From Phycisphaeraceae bacterium (GTDB lineage: Bacteria > Planctomycetota > Phycisphaerae > Phycisphaerales > UBA1924): DNA of 64,000 bases. Both the position numbers and the translations under genes were made by a program. Where the stretch lies: positions 1,770,928 through 1,834,927 of the forward strand of contig JAHBXH010000001.1 of assembly GCA_019636555.1 (NCBI GenBank), read 5' to 3'. The notes below the pieces were generated by a model. That model did not search any database. It was given only the letters and a program-made list of their open reading frames with translations, and was not told the origin of the DNA. Positions 18,641 to 25,998 of this stretch are shown in pieces; within the stretch, counting starts at the first letter, position 1; each line of letters opens with the position of its first letter.

Positions 18641-19376
18641 TGCGGGGCCGGCGCCGCTGGTCGCGTTCGGGGCGCACCCCGACGACGTGGAGTTTGCCTG
18701 CGGGGGCGTGCTCGCGGCGGAGGTGCGCGCCGGGCGACCGGTGCAGATCGTGGTCTGCTCGAGCGGCGAGTCCGCCACTCGGGGCACTCCGGTCGAGCGA
18801 GAGGCCGAGGCGCGGAAGGGCGCTGAGATTCTCGGTGCGACGCTCGAGTTTCTCGATCTGGGAGGGGATGCTCACTTTGAGTGGCGCGTGGAGCATGCGA
18901 TCAAGATCGCGCGGCTGTTGCGGAAAACGAAGCCGGTGATCGTTCTTGCGCCCAGCGTTGTGCGCGATCAGCATCCGGATCATGCCGTGCTCGGCGAACT
19001 GGTGCGGCAGGCGGCGCGGCTGGCAAGATACGGAGGCGTCGCGGAGTTGAAAGATCTGCCCGCGCACGCGATCGGGCAATTGTTGTTCTACGCGATTTCG
19101 CCGAGCTCCGAGCCGAGCAGCGGGGTGGGCAGCGGGGTGGGTGGCGGAGCGGGAAAAGTTTTGTATGACGTTTCGGGCGTGATCGAGACTTGGAAGCAGG
19201 CGATGAACGCGCATGGATCGCAGACGGCTCACCTCAAATACATCGAGTTGCAGTTGTCGCGCGCCCGCACGCTCGGGCTGTGCGCCGGAGTTGAGTACGC
19301 GATCCCCCTCTTCCCGAGCGACTCAATCGTCGTCGAGTCGCTGGCGTCGATCTCGCGGGGAGCGAGGGCGTTTTGA
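18612..19376 (+). CDS. bshB1: BshB1-like bacillithiol deacetylase (LmbE family)
   Basis: 254 aa. The zinc site is GAHPDDVEF (His22, Asp24, Asp25) with HPDH at 121-124 as the third ligand region; SGESATRGT and LDLGGD are typical of the BshB branch. It removes acetate from GlcNAc-malate, the second step of bacillithiol synthesis. Two adjacent ATGs (18612, 18615) are possible starts; an earlier TTG at 18582 would add a tail unlike the family. It overlaps the end of the BshC-like gene by 29 nt and is 1 nt from bshA. A short Ser/Gly-rich loop (about 160-180) precedes the last third. Confidence 0.85.
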   Translation: MMPTPKKPSDAGPAPLVAFGAHPDDVEFACGGVLAAEVRAGRPVQIVVCSSGESATRGTPVEREAEARKGAEILGATLEFLDLGGDAHFEWRVEHAIKIARLLRKTKPVIVLAPSVVRDQHPDHAVLGELVRQAARLARYGGVAELKDLPAHAIGQLLFYAISPSSEPSSGVGSGVGGGAGKVLYDVSGVIETWKQAMNAHGSQTAHLKYIELQLSRARTLGLCAGVEYAIPLFPSDSIVVESLASISRGARAF

Positions 19377-19377
19377 T

Positions 19378-20529
19378 ATGACGAATTCTCGCACATGCCG
19401 CGTCGGGATCACGTGCTATCCGTCGGTGGGCGGGAGCGGGATTCTCGCGACGACACTGGGCGAAGAACTCGCAGCGCGGGGCCACGAAGTCCACTTCATC
19501 AGTTACGAGCAGCCATTCCGGTTGAAGTTGCCCTCGGAGCGGATTCATTTTCATCCGGTTGCGATCAACGACTACGGGCTCTTCAAGTATCCGGACTACA
19601 CGCTGCCGCTTTCGGTGAAGATGGCCGAAGTCAGCGAGCGATTTGCGCTGGATATTTTGCATGTGCACTACGCCGTGCCGCATGCGACCGCGGCGATTCT
19701 CGCGCGCTGGATGTTGCCGGAAGGCAGGCAGCCGAAGGTCGTTACGACACTGCACGGAACGGACACGACGTTGATGGGAAAGGACCCGGGTTACGCGCCC
19801 GCGCTCCGGCATGCGCTCGCATCGTCGGATGCGGTCACGGCGGTTTCGGGCTTCCTGGCGGAGGAGACCCGGCGGCTGCTCGGAGTTGCGCGCGAGATCG
19901 AGGTGATCCCGAATTTCTTCGTCCCCAAGCGGCCGTCGCGCTCCCGCGACGAGGTGCGAGCTGAATTGGGCATGGCGCCGGGTCAGGCGCTGCTGCTGCA
20001 CAGCTCCAATCTGCGCCCAGGGAAGCGGATGGATCTCTTGCTCGAGGCGCTGTCTCGGATTTCGTCTCGGGAGTCGTTCAAGTTTCTGGTGCTCGCGGGA
20101 GAGAGCTTTGAGCAGTATGAGCCGATCGTGCGGCGGCTCGGGCTTGAGAATCAGGTCGTTGTCCGTCACCGCGTGTTCGACATCGAGGAGTTCATGCAGG
20201 CGGCGGACCTGACCTTGATCGCATCGGAATCGGAGAGTTTTTGCCTCAGCATTCTCGAAGCGATGTGGTTCGCGTGTCCGAGCGTGAGCACCCGCGTCGG
20301 CGGCATTCCGGAGGTCGTCACCGACGGCCGCACGGGATTGCTTGTGCCGTTCGGAAATGTCGCGGCGCTCGCGGGCGCGATCGACACGCTTTTGAAGGAC
20401 ACCTCGCGTCGGGCGGCACTCGGGAAGGCGGCGGAAAGCGATGCCGCGTCTAAGTTTTCCGCAGACGCGATCGTGCCGCGGTATGAGGCGCTCTATCGGA
20501 AACTGGGCAAGTCACGCTCGGTCAGGTAA
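19378..20529 (+). CDS. bshA: BshA-like glycosyltransferase (GlcNAc-malate synthase)
   Basis: 383 aa GT4-type enzyme. The start GITCYPSVGGSGILATTLGEELAARGHEVHFIS is the BshA signature N-lobe (glycine-rich loop and RGHEVH). The C-lobe has LLHSSNLRPGKR and the E-x7-E retaining motif in ESESFCLSILEAMWFACP. BshA joins GlcNAc from UDP-GlcNAc to L-malate, the first step of bacillithiol synthesis. The ATG at 19378 lies 1 nt after the bshB1 stop. The open frame extends back to 19213, but only inside bshB1. It is the last gene before the integrated element; 155 bases separate its stop from the left att copy. Confidence 0.88.
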   Translation: MTNSRTCRVGITCYPSVGGSGILATTLGEELAARGHEVHFISYEQPFRLKLPSERIHFHPVAINDYGLFKYPDYTLPLSVKMAEVSERFALDILHVHYAVPHATAAILARWMLPEGRQPKVVTTLHGTDTTLMGKDPGYAPALRHALASSDAVTAVSGFLAEETRRLLGVAREIEVIPNFFVPKRPSRSRDEVRAELGMAPGQALLLHSSNLRPGKRMDLLLEALSRISSRESFKFLVLAGESFEQYEPIVRRLGLENQVVVRHRVFDIEEFMQAADLTLIASESESFCLSILEAMWFACPSVSTRVGGIPEVVTDGRTGLLVPFGNVAALAGAIDTLLKDTSRRAALGKAAESDAASKFSADAIVPRYEALYRKLGKSRSVR

Positions 20530-20684
20530 TTCGTGGCGCCGGTCTCGCGCTCGCAGACGAAGCGGTGGATTGGTTGGGCGGTGGTCTCAACAGGCATCTT
20601 TGAGCCCGCAAAGGCCGGTCACGCCTCGTTCAGCCCCCAAAAAGAGCGCCCGAAGGCCCTTGAGGCGTTTGGAGACGCCGAGAG

Positions 20685-20699
20685 AATGACCCCGATGGG
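20685..20699. repeat. Left attachment-site copy
   Basis: AATGACCCCGATGGG, identical over 15 bases to the 3' end of the tRNA-Glu gene at 25852-25866; the flanking bases (G before, G after) differ from the tRNA copy. It marks the distal end of the integrated element. Confidence 0.85.
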
Positions 20700-20955
20700 G
20701 TCTGTCACTCGCCCTAATTTCTCGGCGTTTTCGAACAGTTTTCGCGGAGGCGCAGAACGACGATTTTGCGCCGACCGCGAATCGCTTCCGGCGAACCACG
20801 AACAGCGCAGAGAAGACCGCCAACTCGCCGAGCTCCTCGAGCAATGGCCATTGCTCGAGCCCCACCTGAAGGCGGCGATCGTTGCGATCGCTAATTCCGG
20901 CAAGCCCGCGGACCGGCCAGCGGCCCGCGAGCAGGAAGGAACGATTCATGGCTGA
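20686..20955 (+). CDS. 89-codon frame starting in the left att site: displaced C-terminal tail of the integrase
   Basis: The frame opens with ATG-ACC-CCG-ATG-GGG inside the att core and runs to the TGA at 20953-20955. The core is read in the same frame by the integrase gene at the other end (both give MTPMG). In the excised circle the integrase would therefore continue for 84 more residues into this frame. The segment ends with a compact helix-rich motif (LAELLEQWPLLEPHLKAAIVAIA). In the integrated state it may be silent or start from its own ATG, for which no ribosome-binding site is evident. The stop overlaps the ATG of the next gene. Confidence 0.6.
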   Translation: MTPMGSVTRPNFSAFSNSFRGGAERRFCADRESLPANHEQRREDRQLAELLEQWPLLEPHLKAAIVAIANSGKPADRPAAREQEGTIHG

Positions 20956-22126
20956 TCTCAAAACGGCAATCGGCGCCGACGATTCGGATTTCCAACGCGG
21001 CGTCGATCGCGTCAACGCCCGGCTCAATGGACTTGTTCGGACCACAGACCACGTGCGCCGCGGGTTCGGGCAGCTCCGGAATGTCTTCGCCGGCTTCGGA
21101 GCGCTCGGCGTTGCTTCGCAGATTGTTCAGCTGTCGAAAGAGCTCGAGGAGATGTCGACTCGTGGTCAGAAGCTGAAGGTCACTCTCTCCGAAATCGCGA
21201 TCGAGGCAACCAAGGCAGCCAACCAGGAGATCCGAGCGCTTCGGGGCGAATCGGCCGACTCTCGGGCCGATGTCTTCGCCAAGCGAGCCGAGTCGCTTCA
21301 GAAGCTCAATGACACCGCATTGGAATACGAGCAGAGTCTCCGCAGCATGAGCTTTCTCGATCGGCTGAAGTTCTACCAGGCGAACACCGAAGACCGCGGA
21401 CTCATTCCCTCATGGGGCGAGCTGCTCACGGGCCCGCTGGGAAACTATCGGTACGGCCGCCGTATCTATGCCGGCATGGATAGCGTCCGAGAGCGGGCGA
21501 TCGCCGATCAGTGGGAGACCGTTCGAGCTGGTGAATCGACAGTCACCCAGGGCACGGAGCGGCAGGCCGAAGCGCTCGCGAAGAAACAAGCGCTCGACCT
21601 GGCGAAAGCCAAGGTCGCCGAGATCGAAAAGGACGTTGCGGAATCCGCCAAGTCCTGGGATGAGTGGTTCGCGGCGCAGGAAAAGTTCAACCGGGAGCGC
21701 GACGAAGAAACCGCCAGGCTGAAGGAACTGCTCGGAGACAGCAAGGGCGCCGATCTCATGCGCCTCCAATCCAAGACTCGAGATCGGATCCGCGAAATCG
21801 AGAACAGCGACTTGCTCACTCTGGATGCCAAGCGAGGGCTCATCGGGTTCTATCGAAACCAATCGGCCTACGAGGCGGCATCGATCAACTCCCGATACAT
21901 GGCCGAAGACGAGATGCGCAAGCAGATCGAATCGAGAAACGTCGCTTATCACTCGCTCTCCGGGTCCGTCGGCGGCGCCACGTTCGCCCAACAGCTCGCC
22001 ATGCTGGCGCAGCCGGCGGAACGCCCGCTCGAGCAAATGAAAGACATCCAGGAGCGAATCCTCAAAGAACTGATCGCGAGACTTCCGCCGCCTGGCGGCA
22101 CGATTTCGGCCACATACGGATATTGA
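20949..22126 (+). CDS. Phage tail tape-measure-like protein
   Basis: 392 aa from an ATG with GGAAGGA about 8 nt upstream; it overlaps the previous frame by 7 nt. The N-terminus (KTAIGADDSDFQRGVDRVN, then FGQLRNVFAGFGALGVASQIVQLS) has the form of tape-measure proteins: a short lead, a long helix and a Gly/Ala hydrophobic stretch. The rest is highly charged and helical with much predicted coiled coil. It is short for a tape measure, which sets tail length, so it may be a shortened or specialised version. First gene after the att site in the integrated element. Confidence 0.5.
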
Positions 22127-22128
22127 AT

Positions 22129-22224
22129 ATGCCACTTGAAGTCATCGAAAAAACGACGCAAGCAACAGGCTCGGAAGATTCTCTCGAGCGCGGCCTGCTC
22201 AAGCGGAAGATCTTCTGGGTCTGA
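22129..22224 (+). CDS. 31-aa small ORF, unknown
   Basis: ATG 3 nt after the preceding stop; the product begins MPLEVIEKTTQATG and ends KRKIFWV. It is too short for family assignment. Its stop overlaps an in-frame CTG that could start the next reading frame (CTGA at 22221-22224). It could be a real small gene, a translational-coupling leader, or chance. Confidence 0.3.
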   Translation: MPLEVIEKTTQATGSEDSLERGLLKRKIFWV

Positions 22225-22358
22225 AAGTACTCGAGGATTGCCGGCCCGATCTTGTCGGACCCGCGATCCGTGCCGCGGGCGCCGATCCCGGATCCGGGCC
22301 CGAGTCCGATTCCGAACAGTCATCGGAGCTGGTCGATCTCATCGCGAGAGTTTGTCGG

Positions 22359-22874
22359 GTGCGAGAGCGACTCGATCGACTCGGAGAGATTGAGGGACGT
22401 TTGCGAGCTCAAGCATCGGAATCGGCGCCGGCGAATGTCGGACGCCAGATTCTGGAGCTCCAGGGGCGGCTTGAAACCGCCATGGCGCCGCTCGTCAAAC
22501 GCGCCGAAGTCTTTCACCAGGCCAAGGCAAATGCCGACGAGGCGAGTGAGGCCGCGGCAAGGCTCGAGGAAGATGCAAAGCGATCGAACGATGCCGACAC
22601 CAGGAATGCCGCGAGGATCCTGCGGAAGCGGGCGGTTCGTAAGCTGGCGGCTGCGGATCAGCTCCATGGAAGCGCTCGCGACGAGGATTTCGTCGCTCAG
22701 AAACGAGCCGCCCAAATCGAAATGCAGCTGCTCGGCATCATGGAAGCGATGGGCCGGCACAACATTTTGCTCGGCCAGATTGGGCGCTGTCAATGGGTAA
22801 GCGCGAGAGTTCGCCGGCGACTGGTCGAATTGTCCGTCATTGATCTCCCCTCTTCAACGAAAGGCATCTCATGA
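22359..22874 (+). CDS. Helical protein of the integrated element, unknown function
   Basis: 171 aa from a GTG. The same frame stays open and protein-like upstream to a CTG at 22221 (LKVLEDCRPDLVGPAIRAAGA), which overlaps the previous stop, so the true protein may be about 217 aa. The sequence is charged and mostly helical (RVRERLDRLGEIEGRLRAQ, then an Ala/Glu/Lys-rich stretch), suggesting a coiled coil. Ends in an ATGA overlap with the next gene. No family recognised. Confidence 0.5.
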   Translation: MRERLDRLGEIEGRLRAQASESAPANVGRQILELQGRLETAMAPLVKRAEVFHQAKANADEASEAAARLEEDAKRSNDADTRNAARILRKRAVRKLAAADQLHGSARDEDFVAQKRAAQIEMQLLGIMEAMGRHNILLGQIGRCQWVSARVRRRLVELSVIDLPSSTKGIS

Positions 22875-23734
22875 CTGCAACGAAAAAGAAACCCGCAACC
22901 GCTCCCCAGCTCGCTCAGTCTCCCGCTCCGGAGCCGACAAACGTTCCGTCCGCCGGCACGACGGCGGCAGCCGCCGGCGGTTCGATTGCGACTGGACGGA
23001 AAGAGCTCGAAGCGATTCTCAACAAACTCGGCAAGGCGCCGCGAGATCTTGTCGTGATGGCGCACGAATGGCTTCAGGATTCGAAAAAGCCGATCAACGA
23101 TCGCGCGATGATGCTCGTCGAAGACCTGCGGAAATTCCGGCGGGTTCAGGATTCTCTGCGAAAAGAGCAGAAATCGCACAAGCCGAGCGCCGATGCCGCG
23201 AAGGTCGAAGACTTGAAAATGGAAGTGCAGCGACTAGAGCAGAACGCCACAACGCTGCGCGGATCCATCCAGGGCGCTGAGGAGGCGATCGGCCGAGCGG
23301 AGGATCAGGTTAGAGAGGCCTCCGAAGACGTTGAGTCAGCGAAGCGGGACATGAGCGTGGTTCTCGCGAAGCTCGATCTCAAAACAGAAACCGCGGTTTT
23401 GGCCATGAAGCGACAGCTCGAAACGCTCGAGGCCGAAGCGGATACCGTCCGGTCAAGGGTTTCACAACACGAGCGGGTGCGGGTCGCTCTTAGCGCCGCA
23501 ACAGAGAAGCTCGAGCTTGCCCAGTCTTCGGAGTCAAGCGCCAAGGAGCGGCTGGGCCTGTCGATCGAAAAGGATCGCGCGAACATCGCGGCAATTGAGG
23601 GGGAGATCAGCGGGCTTCGAGCCCGGCTATCGGAGCTCGGAGGCACGATCGAACAAGGTGCGGCAATCGAATCGCTCCTGGCTTCGACCGGAGATCGAAT
23701 GGCTGCGCTCACAATGCCGCTACCCGCTCGATGA
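22871..23734 (+). CDS. Long coiled-coil protein of the integrated element
   Basis: 287 aa. A disordered Lys/Pro/Ala-rich lead of about 45 residues, a short globular part (ELEAILNKLGKAPRDLVVMAHEWLQD), then about 170 residues of heptad-like coiled coil, and a short tail. It overlaps its neighbours by ATGA on both sides. A structural or scaffolding role in a particle is possible, but nothing in the sequence fixes the function. Confidence 0.6.
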   Translation: MTATKKKPATAPQLAQSPAPEPTNVPSAGTTAAAAGGSIATGRKELEAILNKLGKAPRDLVVMAHEWLQDSKKPINDRAMMLVEDLRKFRRVQDSLRKEQKSHKPSADAAKVEDLKMEVQRLEQNATTLRGSIQGAEEAIGRAEDQVREASEDVESAKRDMSVVLAKLDLKTETAVLAMKRQLETLEAEADTVRSRVSQHERVRVALSAATEKLELAQSSESSAKERLGLSIEKDRANIAAIEGEISGLRARLSELGGTIEQGAAIESLLASTGDRMAALTMPLPAR

Positions 23735-23919
23735 ATCGCCCCGATGAGCAATCAGCACCCAGCTCGGAGATCGGATCGCTTCGCGTGCTTGTGCGAGACG
23801 GTTTCCGAGTTCACCCCGCCGGCATTGCAGAGTCAGACGGTCCGCAGTGCCGGCGGGTTTTTCTTCCCTGTGAGTCATCCGAGCCCGCGCTGCCAATCAG
23901 CGCCGGCGGCTCACTCTGA
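23731..23919 (+). CDS. 62-aa ORF overlapping a terminator, doubtful
   Basis: Starts in an ATGA overlap with the coiled-coil gene. A short beta-like segment (SLRVLVRDGFRVHPAGI) is followed by a run coded by a strong hairpin and T-tract (23815-23862). A transcription terminator inside a coding frame is unusual, so this may be a decayed or chance frame, or a small gene whose 3' half doubles as a terminator. Confidence 0.35.
   Translation: MNRPDEQSAPSSEIGSLRVLVRDGFRVHPAGIAESDGPQCRRVFLPCESSEPALPISAGGSL
23815..23862 (+). terminator. Rho-independent terminator within the element
   Basis: A 14-bp stem (CCCGCCGGCATTGC at 23815-23828 pairing with GCAGTGCCGGCGGG at 23844-23857, one G-T wobble), a 15-nt loop and a TTTTT tract at 23858-23862. 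It would separate the tail/coiled-coil genes from the gp10-like and integrase genes downstream. Confidence 0.75.
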
Positions 23920-23934
23920 CTGAACGGCGAAAAC

Positions 23935-24591
23935 ATGTTCACGATCAGCATCGACAAATCGAAATGGGAAGCTCGGTACCGCCGAATCCTCAGCCGGCGA
24001 GCATTCGCGCGGCGAGAGGTCGCGATCGCCGCGGCGCAGCTGGTCGCTCGTCGCGCCTTCGCCACGGCGCCGACGGATACGGGCCGGTTCAAGCGGAACC
24101 TTGGCGAAGCGGCGAATGCCGCCGGCCTTGGTCCGTTCCTGCTCACACCGACGAAGCGGAGCCGATACGCGGCGACCTATCTCGCTAGGCTCATGGACTC
24201 GGTTTCATTCTGGCGGCACATGGACGAGCGCTATCAAAGCGAGCGAAGAACAAGTCAGCCGTTCTACCGGAAGATCCTGCGGAACCGCGCCCGAGCGGAG
24301 CTCGAGCTGCAGCGCTTCCAGCAGACCAATGATGCGATCGTGATCGGCGGCCTCTACGGTCAAAAGGATCCTTCCGTCCGCTACAAGATCTACCGCGGCC
24401 GCGGCAAGATCCATCAGACCAGGAACACCACGATCGTTGAGATCCACAACACCGAGGCGCATGCCAGCTTTGTGGAGGCCCGCACGAAAACGATGAAGAA
24501 CGCAATCTCTGCGGTGAAAGCGAGCGGAGTTGCGAGGATCTCCAAGCAGCGATTCCTGAAGGCTCTCGGCGAAAAACAGGGAGGCGGTTGA
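23935..24591 (+). CDS. HK97 gp10-like tail-component protein
   Basis: 218 aa. The N-terminal part has a helix rich in Ala/Arg followed by TAPTDTGRFKRNLGEAA, the A-P-x-D-T-G-R-L motif of HK97 gp10-like tail-completion proteins. The remainder is basic and contains a beta-rich segment (SVRYKIYRGRGKIHQT) and a helical tail. Longer than a typical gp10 (about 120-150 aa). The integrase gene begins 1 nt after its stop. Assignment rests on one motif and the context. Confidence 0.5.
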   Translation: MFTISIDKSKWEARYRRILSRRAFARREVAIAAAQLVARRAFATAPTDTGRFKRNLGEAANAAGLGPFLLTPTKRSRYAATYLARLMDSVSFWRHMDERYQSERRTSQPFYRKILRNRARAELELQRFQQTNDAIVIGGLYGQKDPSVRYKIYRGRGKIHQTRNTTIVEIHNTEAHASFVEARTKTMKNAISAVKASGVARISKQRFLKALGEKQGGG

Positions 24592-24592
24592 G

Positions 24593-25891
24593 ATGGCCAG
24601 CATCGTGACACAGGCGAACGGTCTGCGGAGAATCGAGTTCGTTTTGTCGGCGACGGATCGCCGGCGGATCCGTCTCGGCCGGATGGAAATGTCGCTCGCC
24701 CGCACGATCAATCGCCGCGTCGAATCGCTTGTATCCCACATGCTTACGGGCGAGCCTCTCGATGCCGATCTTTCGAAGTGGGTCGCGGGTTTGGACGATA
24801 CCTTTCACGCCAGGCTCGCAAGGGTCGAACTGGTCTCTCCGCGGGTGAAGTCGCAGGCCAAAGAGGCCGCGACTCTCGCCAAGCTCCTGGATGCGTTCTT
24901 TGCCTCGATCAACGTGAAACCGTCTACGATGACGACGCTCCTCCAGACCCGCACAAGTCTCGAAGCGTACTTCAAGCTCGAGGCCCCGATCGAGACGGTT
25001 GGCCCACTCCCGGCCGCGCTCTGGGCAAGGTCGCTCACGGAGTCGGGCTTGGCGCCAGCAACCGCGGCGAAGCGAATCAAGGTTGCGAAGGCGATCTTCG
25101 CGAAAGCGGTTCTCTGGGGCTGGATCCAGGCAAACCCATTCGCGGCGATCAAGGCCGGCGGAATGAAGAATCGCGAGCGGTTGCAATTCGTTCCGCGCGA
25201 GACGATCTCGAAGGTTCTCGCTCAGACAAAGGACCCCGAGTTCCGCCTCTTGATTCTCCTGGCTCGATACGGCGGCTTGCGGATCCCCTCCGAAGCGTTG
25301 CTCCTGAAGTGGGAGCACATCAATTGGGACACGGGGCGAATGAGTATCACATCGCCCAAGACCGAAGGCGCGGACAAGCCGTCCCGCGTGATCCCGATCT
25401 TTCCTGAAGTTGCGCCGGCGCTGCAGGCCGCGTTCGATGCAGCTCCCGAGGGTGCGGTGTATGTCATCAACAAGACACGCGGCACCGCGACGAACTTTCG
25501 AACGCAACTCGAGCGACTCATCCAGCGAGCCGCGATCCCGTCTTGGCCGCGGCTCTGGCAGAATCTCCGCTCGTCGCGAGCGTGCGAGCTGGCGGCCGAC
25601 TTCCCCCAGCACGTCGCCGCAGAATGGATGGGGCACGGCGTTGCGGTCGCGACCGCGCACTACTGGCAAGCCCGACCGGAAGACTTCGAACGGGCACTGA
25701 TCCCAGCGGCCAACGAAAAAGCGGCGCAAAATGCGGCGCAGTCACAGCATCACACGGACCGACAGCCCGCGCCAGCAGCGTCGGCAAGAATTGAAAAAGA
25801 GCTTGTTTTGTCGGGAAATGCTTCGCAGGGCGATTCTGCGAGCGGTGAACCAATGACCCCGATGGGATTCGAACCCATGTCCCCACCGTGA
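24593..25891 (+). CDS. int: Tyrosine-recombinase integrase whose 3' end lies inside tRNA-Glu
   Basis: 432 aa. The N-terminal core-binding (SAM-like) domain is about 90-195. Catalytic residues: Arg230 in GGLRIPSE, Lys256 in TSPKTEG, Arg326 in QNLRSSR, His348 in EWMGHG and nucleophile Tyr357 in AHYWQ; the usual first His of the HxLR box is Gln323. It recombines the att sites at the tRNA. The gene runs through the att core: codons 421-425 (MTPMG) are the core and the last seven (FEPMSPP) are antisense tRNA-Glu. At the other element end the core continues in the same frame for 84 residues, so the C-terminal tail after residue 425 depends on integration state. Confidence 0.9.
   Translation: MASIVTQANGLRRIEFVLSATDRRRIRLGRMEMSLARTINRRVESLVSHMLTGEPLDADLSKWVAGLDDTFHARLARVELVSPRVKSQAKEAATLAKLLDAFFASINVKPSTMTTLLQTRTSLEAYFKLEAPIETVGPLPAALWARSLTESGLAPATAAKRIKVAKAIFAKAVLWGWIQANPFAAIKAGGMKNRERLQFVPRETISKVLAQTKDPEFRLLILLARYGGLRIPSEALLLKWEHINWDTGRMSITSPKTEGADKPSRVIPIFPEVAPALQAAFDAAPEGAVYVINKTRGTATNFRTQLERLIQRAAIPSWPRLWQNLRSSRACELAADFPQHVAAEWMGHGVAVATAHYWQARPEDFERALIPAANEKAAQNAAQSQHHTDRQPAPAASARIEKELVLSGNASQGDSASGEPMTPMGFEPMSPP
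25852..25866. repeat. Right attachment-site copy within tRNA-Glu
   Basis: AATGACCCCGATGGG, identical to 20685-20699. It covers the 3' acceptor strand, the discriminator and part of the T-arm of the tRNA, plus 2 bases beyond. It also encodes integrase residues 421-425. Confidence 0.85.
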
Positions 25892-25928
25892 AAGGGTGGT
25901 GTCCTAGACCAGGCTAGACGACGGGGCC
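25854..25928 (-). tRNA. tRNA-Glu (TTC anticodon)
   Basis: Cloverleaf on the minus strand: acceptor GGCCCCG pairs with CGGGGTC (one G-T), the anticodon loop CTTTCAC gives anticodon TTC, and the T-loop is TTCGAAT. Discriminator A; CCA is not encoded. The integrated element sits on its 3' side, and the tRNA remains whole because the integration core reconstitutes the 3' end. The integrase stop codon lies antisense inside it. Confidence 0.93.
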
Positions 25929-25998
25929 TGAGAGGGGCAAGCGTAGGTGACGAAGGTGCGAAGGGCAATCGAATCGGGGCCGACTTTGCGGGGCGAAA

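Larger units (their letters stand above)
20685..25866. mobile_element. 5.2-kb integrative element inserted at tRNA-Glu
   Basis: Bounded by exact direct repeats AATGACCCCGATGGG at 20685-20699 and 25852-25866. The right copy is the 3' end of the tRNA-Glu gene (T-arm and acceptor strand); the left copy is a detached duplicate. A tyrosine integrase lies at the tRNA-proximal end, all recognised genes point the same way, and several are phage-tail-like or coiled-coil. Excision would release a circle of about 5167 bp. No capsid, terminase, replication or conjugation gene is seen, so it is a phage-derived remnant, a satellite or a novel small island. Confidence 0.85.

Noticed and set aside
22148..22154. 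AAAAAAC slippery heptamer as a programmed -1 frameshift site
   Set aside because: It is out of register with the 31-codon ORF (codons there are GAA-AAA-ACG), so the standard tandem slip does not apply.
22320..22793. 157-codon minus-strand frame in the integrated element
   Set aside because: Antisense to the helical plus-strand gene that shares overlaps with its neighbours; no ribosome-binding site.
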